A stretch of DNA of 64,000 nucleotides from assembly GCA_023055355.1 (NCBI GenBank), contig JALJCS010000024.1, positions 6,339,501-6,403,500 on the forward strand, written 5' to 3'. The notes under the pieces are model-generated. The model worked only from the letters and a program-made list of their open reading frames with translations, searched no databases and had not been told where the DNA came from. The first letter of the stretch is position 1, and each line of letters begins with the position of its first letter. Shown one piece after another: positions 12,638-25,440 of the stretch. The translations under genes were made by a program, and so were the position numbers. This stretch comes from Agelaius tricolor. Taxonomy: Eukaryota; Chordata; Aves; Passeriformes; Icteridae.

Positions 12638-15600
12638 TTTGTACTCTCTACAGATCTTACACCTCCCTCCTGGAGCATCTGTTACTGGCCACGCTCAGTG
12701 ATAATGGACCAGATGGAAGCTGGATCCAATTCCTCTCAGAAATATCCATGCTCCCTATACTGAAACACTATTCATTTATTTTCTGATACTACTAACACTA
12801 CCTGTTGGGTAATTGTGCCACAGTTTCCCCACAGAAGCCCACAGATTGAAGGGCACACAATGCCTATTGTCATGTAAGAAAGGAACAAGATTATTAGCAT
12901 ATTGTAATATTTTCTAGAATTTTTCCTTTTAAAAATTTTTTTGAGGCTGCACCTATGTGGATTCCTAATGTTGTAATATAAAAGTCATAGCTCAGGATAC
13001 ATCATGCCTGAATAGATGTTACTTGCATTAACTTTAAGCTACCTCTCTCAGTGTTTTCATTATAAAGACCAAATTATTTTAAAATTTTTACCATAAAAAT
13101 TCAGCCAGCCTGTGAAATGGGTTTTCTCAGCAGCTACATCATGAAGAGTAGGAAACTGAACAGATGGCTAATTAAAGATAATAGAATTTTTGCATGTATC
13201 CAAAATGTTTGAAAACATACAAATCTAAAAGGTGACCTACAAAAAGGTTTTATAAATGAAATATATTTATTTGTATTGAATGTCTTACATAAAGGAATAG
13301 TGAAAAACCTGCTAAATCATGCATGTCCCTTTTGGCTGTGATATTTCAGCATTTTAAATGTACTTGGCTCTTTCTATAAAGAATAAATTAGTCTGATTTG
13401 CTCTGGCTCACTGAGCATGAAGTGTTCAGGTAACAGCTCACCATCTTGTGGATACATGCAAAATACTGCTTTGGTTGCTTGAGGAAAGTGATGATTTTTT
13501 AAAGTTACAGCTTGCATAGAAATTCAATGTTATTTGGCTACTTTGGGAGGCAAAGAGCTACACATTAGACAACAGCTATTGAGAGTGCAATATGACCTCA
13601 GAGATTTCCTTCTGCTACAGAAACAAAAGCATTTGTCTGTGAAACAACAATCTTATTCTCCTCTCAAGCAGAATCCAGAATTTATTTTTTCCTTGTGCTT
13701 CAATTTCTCCAGTATCAGGCTAAGGATAAAAGTTAATCATCTTGCTACAGTTAATACATTAAGGAAGTTTGGGCACATACTGAGTGGGAATTGTGGGCAG
13801 AACACCAGAGCAAAAAGCATTTATTTGAAAATCCTGGTTAACTGCAAGAGAAGAAACGTGAGTAAAAACAGTTCTTTCACTCCTGAAGAAACAGATAGAT
13901 GGATGTAATTTTTAAGCCCAGAATTAAAGATGATCAACACACATAGCAGCAGCACTACGAATTTTACTTCATTTATTTGTTTGAAACTGTGATGCAATCA
14001 GGAAGTTGGGCTTATTAATATGCCCTTTTGTATGAATCTGGGAGATTATAAGCAGTTTATAAAGTAATAATTATTGAATCCCTACACACCTTATAAAAAT
14101 GCTGCTAGATTCTTGTGTTGTACTAAAACTGAAAGCCACTTTTAAGAAATTAATCATTTTTGATTGATCACATGACTTTTATCTGAAAAAATCCAGGTCA
14201 CATAAAACAATACTTGTTACTGAGACAATAAGAGCTGTTTCTAACTAATTTAGATATCTGTAGAAGTGAGTTGTATTTACAGCTCACCAGCACAGAAAAT
14301 CATTAGCTTGATTAAGGTGTTCCTTGAGGAAGACCTACAAAACTCCAACATCCACTGCTATTGAAAAGCAGCTGGGATCAAACAAGAAAATAAACCTTTT
14401 CCTTTTATTTGCTGATGGTTTCTCCTTTTCAGATTACTCATTTATATTTGGCCTGTGGTTGAACCTGTCTCTTTAACTGGGCTCCAGACATGCTGAGAAG
14501 TAAAGCTGTGTGTTTGTGGCACAGGTCCAGTGCTGAAGGAACAATAATTTCGTGCAAAAGCAGATTTGGTGGATTCACACCAAATTACTCAATAGTTCTG
14601 TAGACTTGTTAAAATTCATGTGCATGTTGTTGAGATACTGAGAAGTCCATGTAATATCTGGTAGACTTTGGGTAACATCAATGCTTCTTCAGCTTACAAA
14701 ATGATAATATGTACAAGCAATGCTATAGGCAGCAATTCTTCCACAATTTGCCAGCACCCTTCTTTCTCACTAAGTTTCCATGTGACTCTCACTGCAGTGA
14801 TGTTTTAAACACAGAAAAGAATACAACTGTCCATATGAGTTCACCAAGTTTACCTTTGCACTCTCATCAATTCCACAAATCTTTCTTTCAGCTGCTACTG
14901 TATGCCTTGATCTCATTTCAAAAGTTTGTCTGCTATCATCTGCCTGCAGGAAACATCATGAGGAGGTTCTGTGGATTGCATCAGATGGGTAAAAAGCTGG
15001 CACTCCAATAATTTATGCTAGCAGCACATTTTCAGTGAGCAACTTGGACAGCAGCAGCAAAACATATTAAGAAAGATCTAGGTAATACAGGAGAAGTCTG
15101 AAAACTTTTGATTACTTGTCAGCACCACACAAAATGCAGAGATATTAACACTGATGCCAGTAGTCAACCCACACTAATATTAGATCTGTATCATATATAT
15201 TACATTTAATACTACTTTTCCTGATTTCTGTAAAATTGCTTCCAAGTAATTGATTGCCTTGTTACTGTCAGCTGCGTAAGTTGCTAGGCTAGTATTTGAG
15301 TTAGAAGATAAAGAAACATAAAGAGAAAAATGAGATTGTTAGTTGACAGAATTGATCACACTGTTTCATCAAGAACACCTCTCTGATGAAGCATCATGAA
15401 AATGTAATTTAATCACCTTTCCTGACTTCCAAATACAGTGTCATATGTGCAAACAAGAACTAAAAATCTACTGACTGCTAGTCACACAAAAATGAAGCTT
15501 CACACTATTGGGTCAGAGCTTGCTCACTGCTGAACAGCCTCCAGCACAGGAACAATGAATGAAGTGTTGAGAGTGAAGACTGCAAGCATACCTGCAAACT

Positions 15601-18223
15601 AACACTAAAAACTGTAAGAACTTATTTAGAATTATTTTTTTCTCTATTTCTAAGGTAAGGAAGACAAAATGTTGAGTGTTAGCCAAAACTTAGCTATGCT
15701 TAATAGAATACTGTCTCCCAGGGTAAATGTTCATAATCACTTCTAAAGCATGTAAAAATGATATTTCCCTTTGATATGCTGTTCAAAGTGAAAATCCTGT
15801 TTCCAAAATTAGAAATTCTAACACGGAAATAAAGACACTTACAGGGGTATGAAGATAGAAGAAAAGATAGTTGTATGCTGTCTTTGGAATGAATATGATC
15901 TGATGGAGTGATAATTAGAGATTGATTATGTTTCTTATTTTGGAAGAGCTACTGTACATTCCCACTGTTACAATAGCACCAATTATGTCCACACTTCCTT
16001 TCAACAATATTTTTCAAAAGGCTTTATAAAGGATGTTAGAATCATTATCCTGACCTGACTGATAAGAAAATCAAGAAACAGACCACTGGAAAAAACCTAA
16101 CTGAATGTGACCTGGCAGACAAGCAGAAAAACAATATTTCAAGTTTCAGTCCCATATTCTTTTGGCAAGATCCTTATGACGTTTTCAAATGCCACTGTCC
16201 AAGCAGGGAAGTGTTTACAGAATTTACAAAGGCATTGATTGTGCTTTTCTGACAAGCCTGATCTGTAAGTACCTACTAAATATTACAGCAAGGAGCCATT
16301 ATTGACTACTAAAACACTCTCCTCTAGCAAAGCCATCCAGTTGTTAATGGCTGGCAGAAGTTCAAAACCCCTGTTTAATACAGTCTATCCTTTTTAAATG
16401 CCCTTGCAGTGTTGGTCTTTCCCAGCTGTGACATTTATGATAGGAACAAGCAGGATAGGCAGTGATATTTTTCTGTTATCTGGTGTAGCCATTCCCCTAT
16501 GCTTTCACAACACCAGGAATTTCAACATGTACAGCTCCAATACTTCCCCCATTACCTCCTTAGCCATTTGATGACATTACTTCTTTAAAATAAATAATTT
16601 TAGGAAAGAAAAACCCAAGTAAAATTTTCTGTTGAGAGAAAAAAACATTCACAAGCTTAATCAGACATGACATTAGTAGCAAAAAACTTTGGCTTTCTCA
16701 GAATTACAACAAACAGGCAGCTGCTGAACCTAAAGATCTGTGTGCCAGGCAGGAACTACAGAATGTAGTATGTCCTTTGCCCTTGCACCACCTCCACTTG
16801 CCTCCTCCACTAAAAGCTGTTGGCTGTTCCTCTATCACTCATCTAACTCAGTTATGCCTGCTACTGCTACAGAAATTTTCATCCATGCCACAGCTGACAG
16901 ATTCTGGGCTCTTCATTCAACTCAGGTAGCAAAATGAATTATAATCAGTGCAGGCAATCTGCCTGGCAGTGTACAATGCAATATGTGATAGTGCATCATC
17001 CAACATTTAATACATAAATGTATCATTGTCTGAGTGCAGGCAGGATCTCCACCAAAGAACAATTTCCCTTTTCAGATTTGTACTAGTGGGTCACTTTATT
17101 TTTTTTAAATAGTTCAATGGTATTTTGCTTTAAAAGTTGCAAGAACATTTAAGAGTTACTCAGAAGTTGTTTTAATTTTAGCATAGGAATGAGTCCAACT
17201 ACTTTGAATTCAACAAACTGAACTTTTATTTGTAATTAGAAATTGTATTTTCAAACACTGATCAACTAAGACAACACTGCTGTGTGTAACTGATACACAC
17301 ACCAATACACACAAATTACTTATAGGATTAGATAATACCCATAAAAGTACATTCAGAAGGATAAACCCTATTTCTTTGTACTGAGCTACACACTCACAGA
17401 AGTCCTCAATGCATGATTGCTACAGCTAAATTGTTATCATCCTTTCTAGATGCCAACAGAAACATTGATATTCTGCCCTACTTGCACTACTCTGCTTTTG
17501 TCTGAACTTCTACTGCACCAATTCATGTTCTACTGGATTGTTTGCTACAAAATCTTTGCATTACCAAAGATGAGAAACCACTTATTTGGAGTTTTTTCTA
17601 CATATTTGACTTCAAAGTCTCTTTTTATTGCAGCAAATAATAATGTTCAGTGGCTGTCTGGACCAGCTTCTCCACAGGAAAAGCAGACTTCATTATTTCT
17701 GCTACTGGCATAAAACTCTTTGAGGACATTCTGTGATCTCCCACCCAACTCTGAGCAGTCACAACAGAAGAGAATCATGATGACCAAGCTTTTCTTTAAA
17801 GAAAAGCCATCTATATAAGAATGAAAAAATGTTCATTTATTTTGCTTGAGCACTGGTTTCCTGATTCCTGTTTTTTTTCCCAGCCCATTGAATGTTCGAT
17901 TCCCACTGTACAATACACTCAAATACAGGAAGGATATGATCAGTAGGCTTAATTTCAAAGGTGCAGAACTACCACTGAATTCGATCTGACTGAGCTTAAA
18001 TGACCCTGGGGCACTTCAACGCCTTGGGATTCATTTATAGATCCAACCATTTAAGCACAAAGATATAACTTTAAATGTATAAAAGCATTCTGCATGTCCT
18101 TGCTTGTTAAAAGACTTGGAGGTACACATGGTAGTCCTAAAGCTGCTTAAAATGCCAGAAACACATTCATTTAAACCAATTCTGTTTTGAAATCAAGAAG
18201 TTTTGCAGTCATTCATTACTAAC

Positions 18224-18302
18224 CTGGCTGTTAGAGTTGGAGAAATGACAACAGAGGCAAAAATCTTCACCATAGCCATTTTACAAAGATCAGCTGCAGA
18301 AC
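18224..18302 (-). CDS. POLN: POLN exon: QGSAAD helix
   Basis: This 79-base exon encodes residues 194-218 (SAADLCKMAMVKIFASVV followed by ISPTLTA), after completing Gly193. Its last two bases give Arg219 with the next exon. The acceptor is TTTTGTAG and the donor is GTTAGT. The QGSAAD motif at the junction is universal in A-family polymerases, and DLCKMAM is close to the POLN form. The donor has T at +3 and not A or G, a mild deviation from the usual consensus. Confidence 0.94.
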
Positions 18303-19118
18303 CTACAAAATAAAGTGATCTGGTTTTAATTTAAAGCATGCAAAAAGAAAATGTTCTTTTTGAAACTATGGCATAGAAACAAAAAACATCAGAAGATTCT
18401 GAATTATAAAAATTTTCAAAACTAGCAGATCCAATTAATACAATAAGTGAAACATTATAAGATTAATAAATAACAGAGGAAGTAATTACATGTTAATTAA
18501 AACTAGAAAATAACAATATGACATCATGTGTTAATTAAAGGTGAATTTGTCATTCATGACTATATGTTGAAAAATTACTTTCTATAAAAAAGGTATGAAA
18601 TTATCTATCTCTAAGCTTTAATTAAAATTTATCTAATAATCAATTAAAGTTTAATGTCACAAAAGGTCAGAACATTGTTTCAGTGCTGCATTTCAATTTG
18701 GAGCCTTAATTTTACACTTTTTCATATTATGTATATGTAAAGTATATTCATTACATTACAGTGTTAAGAGCAGTGGTGCATAAAACAGTGTCATGGCACA
18801 AAATAAATTACATATTTCTGGTCATCAAGACAGAATAATTCTCCAGGTCTGCAGTTTGGTGAAGGGCTTTGTTCTGATCCAAACATTTTACACAAAAGAT
18901 TTATCTGATAAAATATAGAAACAATCCTTTGAGTAAAGAATGGAAGCCATAATCCTCCTTGTCCCATTAAACATCCTAAATGTCCTAGATCATGGTCATT
19001 TTTACAACCCTGTAACTCGATGAATTCTGAATTTTTTCTTCCAAATGATTCAACTTTCAGAATAGGGGCAGAGAACAGCCAGGTAGCCAAGTGACAAGGG
19101 TACTCTCCTGAGAGGTAA

Positions 19119-19167
19119 TCAGAGAATCACAGAAATCTCCAACCAGAAGGGACACATAGAGATCATC
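19119..19167 (-). mobile_element. CR1 LINE, 3' terminal part (split by LTR)
   Basis: On the minus strand this is the last part of a CR1 ('gatgatctctatgtgtccc', then 'ctgtgattctctga'). It is continuous in CR1 order with 19483-20055, and the LTR at 19168-19482 lies exactly between them. Confidence 0.85.
19162..19167. repeat. Target site duplication, left copy
   Basis: ATCATC immediately precedes the TGT start of the LTR and is repeated at 19483-19488 right after its ACA end. Uninterrupted CR1 copies read through one such ATC-rich stretch (gatcatc-agtccaactcc), so the second copy was made by the insertion. Confidence 0.85.
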
Positions 19168-19482
19168 TGTGGATGCCATGGGACAGAGAGAGAGAAACAG
19201 CAAGCGTTTCTCACAGAGGCTTGTGAGAAGTTTTAGGGAGCTGGAAAGATGTGATAACTTGTTGACTAGAAACAATTTGCAGGTGGTGTTTTTCTACTTT
19301 ATTTTTCTGTTCCTCTCAAGGACAGCGCACGAGAAAGGTGTTTCTGTTAGTTAGCCAATAGAACAGAATCTATCATACCACTCTATAAAAACCACACGGT
19401 TCTTTTGAATGAAGCCTTCTTTGCCTTTGCTACGATCCTGCCTCTCGCCTGTTCCTGCCCCGACCCCGGCACAAGAGTGACA
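19168..19482 (+). mobile_element. Solo LTR of an endogenous retrovirus
   Basis: This 315-base element begins TGTGGATG and ends GAGTGACA, giving the TGT...ACA termini of a retroviral LTR. It is flanked by a perfect 6-base target duplication, as left by alpha/beta-type (class II, ERVK-like) integrases. It contains a CCAAT box, a TATA box and, about 20 bases later, an AATGAA that could be a mutated polyadenylation signal. There is no gag, pol or env sequence and no second LTR, so this is the scar of recombination between the two LTRs of a provirus. Base composition is less AT-rich near its 3' end, with a few CpGs. The plus orientation is inferred from CCAAT preceding TATA. Confidence 0.85.
19353..19390 (+). 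promoter_or_regulatory. LTR promoter: CCAAT and TATA boxes
   Basis: CCAAT at 19354-19358 is followed by TATAAAA at 19384-19390, the usual U3 promoter arrangement. It points along the plus strand, antisense to POLN. Whether it is still active cannot be told from sequence. Confidence 0.6.
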
Positions 19483-19488
19483 ATCATC
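19483..19488. repeat. Target site duplication, right copy
   Basis: This ATCATC directly follows the ACA end of the LTR and matches 19162-19167. It is followed by 'aagtccaactcc', the standard CR1 continuation. Confidence 0.85.
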
Positions 19489-20055
19489 AAGTCCAACTCC
19501 CCAACTCCCTGCTCCTTGCAGGACTCTAAATCTGAACCATATGACTGAGAGCATTGTCCAAACATTTCTTGAACTCTGTCAGGCCTGGGGCTGTGACCAC
19601 TGCCCTGGGGAGCCTGTTCAGTCCCCAGCCACCCTCTGGGTGAAGAACCTTTTGCCAATATCCAACCTAAACCTCCCCAGCACAGCCTCCTGCCATTCCC
19701 TGAAGTGACAGGTCCTACAGATGTCACTGGAGAAAGGAGCTCAGCACCTCCCCCTCCACTGCCTCCCTTGAGGAACCTGTAGGCAGTGATGAGGTCACCC
19801 CACAGCCTTCTCTTCCCCAGGCTGAGCAACACAAGGGACCTCAGCTGCTCCTTGTAAGTCTTGTCCTCAACCCCTTTCACTGTCTTGGTGACTCTCTGCA
19901 CAGTCTGACAGTTTGATGTCCTTCTTCTATGGAGGCACCCAACGTGCACACAGGATGTGAGGTGGGGCCACACCAGGGCAGAGCAGAGTGGGACAGTGAC
20001 TGGCCAGGCAGGCTGTGCCTGATGTCCCCCAGGATACAGTGGGACCTTTTTTTCT
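19483..20055 (-). mobile_element. CR1 LINE, ORF2 end and 3' region (split by LTR)
   Basis: On the minus strand this starts within ORF2: a VPLCSALVWPHL-like block, then VQRVTKTVKGVEDKTYKEQL and LGKRRLWGDLITAYRFLKGG, which match the CR1 reverse transcriptase C-terminus. The 3' region with 'gtgaagaacc'-type signatures follows. A 254-codon open frame (19383-20147) runs through it. This is the remnant ORF2 tail read on into the LTR and is not a host gene. The 5' limit near 20055 is approximate. Confidence 0.9.
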
Positions 20056-22353
20056 AGGGAAGAATATCCAAGAAAACAAGGACAAAGGCTTAACATCTCT
20101 TCCTTCTCCACAGTCATCCATGACTGCCTCCTCTGGATCTCATGCACAGACTGTTTTGCTCATTAACTGCACCCAGGCAGACCCTCAGCTGATGATTGAG
20201 ATGGCAATGTCTGACTGTGGGTTTAGCCTGAAATACCTGTCTTGTTTTCCTGTTCAAATGATGTGGCAAACTACTCAACACATTACAAAAAGGGACAACT
20301 GATATAAAAAGTAAGAAAGGCTGTTTCAGCAAAGGTTAGGTAAATATCTTCTAAGTGATTGTGAGAATAAAACTATACTGAGCATTTAGTCCATCACAAA
20401 AGATACGTTCTAGATGCATTCCCTATGAAACATTGTAGAGTAATAAAATTTGAAAGGCTTCTCAAAATATTTTTTATTGAAATATTATTTTTAGAGGTAT
20501 CCTATTTTAAAAAGAAAATAATTTTCCTTTTAAAAAAGAAAATAATTATAAATAAATAATTAAAGATAAAACAAACTGTTTGCTCTATGGGAATAGGTGC
20601 AACTGAAGAATAATATGCTGTACAATGGTGAAAACTATTAAACTGGGAAATATTCAAAAAAATAAAAAACACTATGAAAGGAACGTGAGAAACCCAATTG
20701 TAATAATTCAAAGCTGCAATTCTACATTTCTTTCGATATTGTCATGCATCTGAAATGTTCTGCTATCAGTTGCTGATATTAAAAACAAAATGTAAACTAC
20801 TTAAATTAATTAGACTATTAGGCATAACTATAAAACACATATTACATGCAGTTTAGTAAACTAAATGTGATAAAAAGTTTTATAATTTTGAAATTTTTTA
20901 CAAACTTCAAATACTATCTTATAGCTGAAATCTTAAAATTAAAACATCATGGTAGTCTAAAATTACTTTTTTTTATAAAATTTGGGAATACTGAATATTT
21001 TAGAGTTTTTAATCCTTACTTCACCACTCCTTCTAACATTCCATTTTGAGTAACAATTACATTATATTTCATCAGATTTGTCCTCCAGTATCACTTGAAC
21101 TGACAGCAAAATCTGACAATCTCATTATTGGAGCTACATAGAAGTGAGTGTTCCATAGACAGCCTTGCTCCAGCTCTTGGGAGAGATGGACACAGCAAAT
21201 GCTGCTCAGGGGGCTGTGTCTCTTTATCAGTGCAACGCTGTGTGCACTGCAGGACTCACAGAATGAGAACCAGAATTAGAATTCTAGACCTGTAGGTATC
21301 TTTGCAGAGACAGTACTCAGACTGTCAAACATGACATAAATACTTAAGTCATTTTAAAAATGAAACATTAAAATGAATAATATTTGGAGAGAAAATGATA
21401 CTTTAAGGAAAAGGAAAATTCAAATAACTTTAGAAGGAGCATGCCATCGCCATGTCTAGAAAGCACTTTTTCCTTGCCTGTAAATTGTACACTTCCAGGG
21501 TAACTTAAAGAAAACCCTGTCAGCATCATCCAATTAAAAAAATAATTCTTCTAAGTGACACCAAGGTAGGAGGGATCTCAGTCTTGGGCTGACAGCTCAG
21601 GTTTTTTTTTTCTTTGGGTGGCTAAATTCTGTACACACCTGAGCTCCAAGTGACCTAACCAGAATATGTTATTGCATCAGATTAACTAACACATGAGCAC
21701 AGAATGCTGACTTTTACATTTCCAATCTATATGTAAAATTATGTAAAATGGTTTTCTGTGGAAAAAAAAATACCTTTTTTCTTGCCCTCTACAGAATTAT
21801 GTTTGAAGTTTTTGCAAAGAATGGGCTGGATTTCAAAACAAATAATAGCAATGCACAATTATTGTAACATTCTGTATTTCTGAAACTAAAGCTACCTGGC
21901 AAAATAAAAGCTGGAATCTGTAAGAAATCACAGAAAGAATCAAAGAAAGAATCACTGCAACCCTTCTGGAGTAACAAATTATTAACAAGAACCAGAAAGG
22001 AAAGTGTTTAAAGAAACAATGCACCTGAAGAATGTAATTCTAGATATTCTCTCTATACATAGTTTGTATCAATACCTACATTTTACTATCACAGAGCACT
22101 GTAGTGCATTAGGACATTTATACTGTTGCTGTTATTAATATTATAATTATTATTATATTATTCTGTTTACTGGCAATTTCCAAGGTAGATGGAATATATA
22201 ATTTTAACTTCTTTTTCACAGGCAAACTCACGCCTACTCTAGTAGACTACTGTAGTATTCATTCTTCTGAGATTATCAGAGTTGTTGCCTACTAAAGCCA
22301 AGCAGGGATAAAGACAGGTGGGTAGAGAGGAAGGTAGGGAGGCAGATCTTTAC

Positions 22354-22464
22354 CTTGAACAACAAAATTTACAGCCTGCCTCTCTGCTTGAGTGCGGAGT
22401 TTGTAATCCTGTGCATTGATGTTGGCCAGGGGCCTTTTGCGTCCCATTATGGAAACCACATAAC
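22354..22464 (-). CDS. POLN: POLN exon: G-x-MGR-R loop and AER-x-A-x-N helix
   Basis: This 111-base exon encodes residues 157-192. It contains [19 protein letters not shown] and [11 protein letters not shown]. Conserved R184, N188 and Q192 have the exact i, i+4, i+8 spacing of Pol I R841, N845 and Q849, which contact primer-template and active site. It starts by completing Gly156 and ends in phase 1 on Gly193. The acceptor is TCCTGCAAG and the donor is GTAAAG. The polypyrimidine tract before the acceptor is weak, but frame and homology fix the boundary. Confidence 0.95.
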
Positions 22465-25308
22465 CTTGCAGGATTTAAACAAAAATTACTTTTATGTGAT
22501 ACAGAGTGATTAAAATCAAATTTTAAAAATAATTTTTGAAAATAATACAGATATTTGTAATTATGTGCTGCCTGAGTCAATTTAATATTTTGTTCACTGA
22601 AAATAGTCAGAGCTTATTTAAACACTTATTTTGGTGTAAGTATTATTTAATTCAGAGAATTGGTACATGCTATACAAGGAAAACTTTTGTTCTTTAAGGC
22701 TGTTAAATTTTTATTAGGAATGTCTACTGATAAACCAGCAAACTCTCTCTGTGGGAGATGAAACTATAAATACCTAGCAGAATTAGCTATCTATTAGCAG
22801 CCATAATTAGAGCTTTCCACACAATGAATAGTTTACTTGGGAATAAAAAAGAAAAATCAATTTGTAGAGTAATTAAATCAGTAATTAATATTTCCCAAAA
22901 ATATAAAATGGGATTTTTTGGGAAAAATTTTTTTTTTTTTCCATTTTCTTTATATAGTATTTCTGTGCTCCTTTCACAGCCAAACCTCCTTAACTCTCGT
23001 GTGGTGGGAATTTTTAGTTTAAAATAAACATATAAACATAGTTAAAGCTTTATGTTAGGCCCTATGATGTGTTTTCCTAAAAAAACTCTATTTGGAGCAC
23101 AAGTGAGAGGAATTGAGATAGGAAAAGAGATATGAGGTTCCTCTTGTCAAAATAACACACACAAACTTAGCTCATCTTCAAAAATAAACTTCTATTCTTA
23201 TTTTAAGAAAAATGAAAAACCATCCATGTTAAAAATGCATCTTTTCTTTATATTTCTGATCACCTTGACTACCCATGAATCACCATTAGATACCATGAAA
23301 ATTCAGACTGACATAGTTTCATCTCCTCTGCTGTGCAAGCACAAGCGGTGAGGAGACCTCTTCAAACAAAAAGTTATCACTTTATTATGGACAACACATA
23401 CCCAAGCTTGTGTGCAGAGGATGAATTAATTCAGCTTTCTCTGAATAAGTGCATTTCCAGGAGGGCTGATACCAAAAGTACCAGTTTTGAAACAAGAAAT
23501 TGAATTATCAGGAAGTTAGGGTATTCTTTGGCAAATCATTCTTCCCAATTTAACTAGTATTTTCCATGAAAAGCAGCATTTAAAGATGGAATTCTTGAAA
23601 CATTGTATTCTTAGGTAAAATCAGATTTGCTGCAATATCCTGATTCCTGTGAGGAGTGACTCCTCATAACTGAGCAGCATCCCCAGACAAGCACCATCAT
23701 TTATGTAACAGTGGCAAAGAAGGTGCCTGGTGTCAATGATTAATCTGCAAATGCATGCCTGAATGAGGCCTTAATGTGGTCTTTTCAATATGTCAATAAT
23801 TTCATAAAAACAACAGCAGGATAGTAATATATACACTAACAAATATCTTCCTCATAACAGAATTATTTATATGCTTTTGTTGTCTACAAGGAGCATCAGA
23901 TATTCATAACACTTAAAAAATATTAGTCAGGGCCGTGCTGCTCACCCTTGAACTGCAGATAAGTTAAGAAAAATCACCTTCTAATGAGCTCAATAGGTTA
24001 ATAGGTTGGAATGTTTTTTGGGTTTTTTTTGGAAAGTTAGAATCCAAGGTGGATTAACAAGAAAAATATTAAATAATATTGATCTGCTGCAGATTTCTAA
24101 AGCTTGTACAACCTAAACAGGTTGCCCTTCTACCATTAATGGTTAAAATGGTTGATAGGCAGGAATGTAAGAAGGAGGAAGAAGTAATTAGACAAGGGTG
24201 CTGTGATGATTTGAGAGTATTAGTCATGATGTTCCTGTCTACTGAACTCATAAAGGAGATTCTCTTGCACAGAAGTCTGTTCATTGAAATTCATTCACTT
24301 TAAAGAAAAGAATGCTAAATTATTTTAAATATACCATAAATATATAATAAATGTGTAATATTTTAGTAAGTATGTTACGTTTGGCTTAATTACAGTTAAA
24401 AATGGATGTTCAGTAACTTCACTTTTCTTGAGCAATATTAATAAACAAAGGAATGCAAATGTGTGACACAATGACAGTTCATACTTCCAGTAGATTTTGA
24501 GAACCTACAAAGTACAAAAAATTAATTCTACCAATTTTCATTACTAGAAGTGAATTATATGTTTCTGTCATGACACTCACCCATACAGTGATGGGTAATA
24601 TTATACTGCAAATTTACTATTTATTTCTAAAAAATGTCTTAGTACTGCCTGCCCTTTTAAGAAACAGAGAACTCAATTTTGACAGTTCCACTGATTAGCT
24701 TTTAAAAGACAATATTTCAAGCAGCTATGTTTTCTCTTCTCAAATTACTGCACTCCTAGGATTCACTAAATAGAAATGAATATTTAGACTAAAAACAAAC
24801 TTGGTGCAAGAAGAGTTTGCAGCTGCTGGCTCCAGAAGCACTCTGTGCACATCTGTCACTACAGCTACCACCTGAACTTCAAGAACATAAATTCTGATTG
24901 ATGCAAAGAAAAAATAAGTTTAAAAAAATGGGCTGTGTAAATTGACTGAACTTCCACGGTCCAGCAGCCATGTACCCAATTTATTAGGTAGAAGATTCCT
25001 TGGGCTTTTTTTCTGTTGGAGTACATTATATGTCAAAATGATGCAGTGTAACTTGACATTAAGTGGGGTTCATTCTGAGAACAGATGTCTTATTCTGTTA
25101 GTGTCTTTCTGAGAAAAGGCAGACTTAACCAGCTCCTTTTAGGGCTAAAAAAGAAGAAAACCCCAAACCTGATTCACCAAGAAAGGATATTCCATCCTTT
25201 TCTGTTGTCTTGTAACTATCTGAATTTGGGTCAAGTTGAATCTTTGTCCTCACCACTGTCACACAGTGCAGATCAATAAACAAAATATGGTCACAGACTT
25301 TGGATTAC
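22465..25308. other. POLN: POLN intron, 2.8 kb
   Basis: This is unique AT-rich sequence. I recognise no repeat or gene in it apart from short homopolymer runs (for example the T run near 22930). Confidence 0.8.
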
Positions 25309-25440
25309 CTTTATTCCGGCACTGCTCAATGGTTTTCTTTGTAAATTCATGCACTTTCTTGTATTTTTGCATAAAACTCTCTATAAATTGACTGGCTTGA
25401 ACAGGAGTAATTCCCAAGCAGTCAGCGAGACGTTCTTTAC
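25309..25440 (-). CDS. POLN: POLN exon: fingers helices after the O-helix
   Basis: This 132-base exon encodes residues 113-155, beginning KERLADCLGITPVQASQFI, continuing ESFMQKYKKVHEFTKK and ending TIEQCRNK. The first two bases complete Gly112 and the last base opens Gly156. The acceptor is CCACCAG and the donor is GTAATC. The segment is helical fingers, with the family pattern of a hydrophobic helix followed by a Lys-rich one. A longer open frame on the same strand (25259-25522) includes it, but the flanks beyond the splice sites do not resemble POLN, so I use the splice limits. Confidence 0.95.

Larger units (their letters stand above)
7416..18223. other. POLN: POLN intron, 10.8 kb
   Basis: This intron lies between the motif C and QGSAAD exons. 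It contains a CR1 3' end, two short CR1 tails, a perfect 99-bp tandem duplication, a CAGA microsatellite, and several AT-rich stretches (for example 11850-11885 and 12360-12425). No other gene is supported. The open frames here are short, lack recognisable motifs and have no codon pattern. Confidence 0.85.
18303..22353. other. POLN: POLN intron, 4.1 kb, with nested repeats
   Basis: This intron lies between the QGSAAD and AER-x-A-x-N exons. Its first part (18361-18660) is very AT-rich with three TTAATTAA octamers. It then holds a CR1 interrupted by a solo LTR. The remainder is unique AT-rich sequence with no recognised gene. Confidence 0.85.

Noticed and set aside
13534..13908. 124-codon plus-strand frame
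   Set aside because: The first codon is TTG, not ATG; there is no recognisable domain and no splice or promoter context.
19383..20147. Longest open frame in the window (254 codons, minus strand)
   Set aside because: It reads the decayed CR1 ORF2 C-terminus and 3' region, then continues into the solo LTR. It is a repeat remnant, not a host gene.
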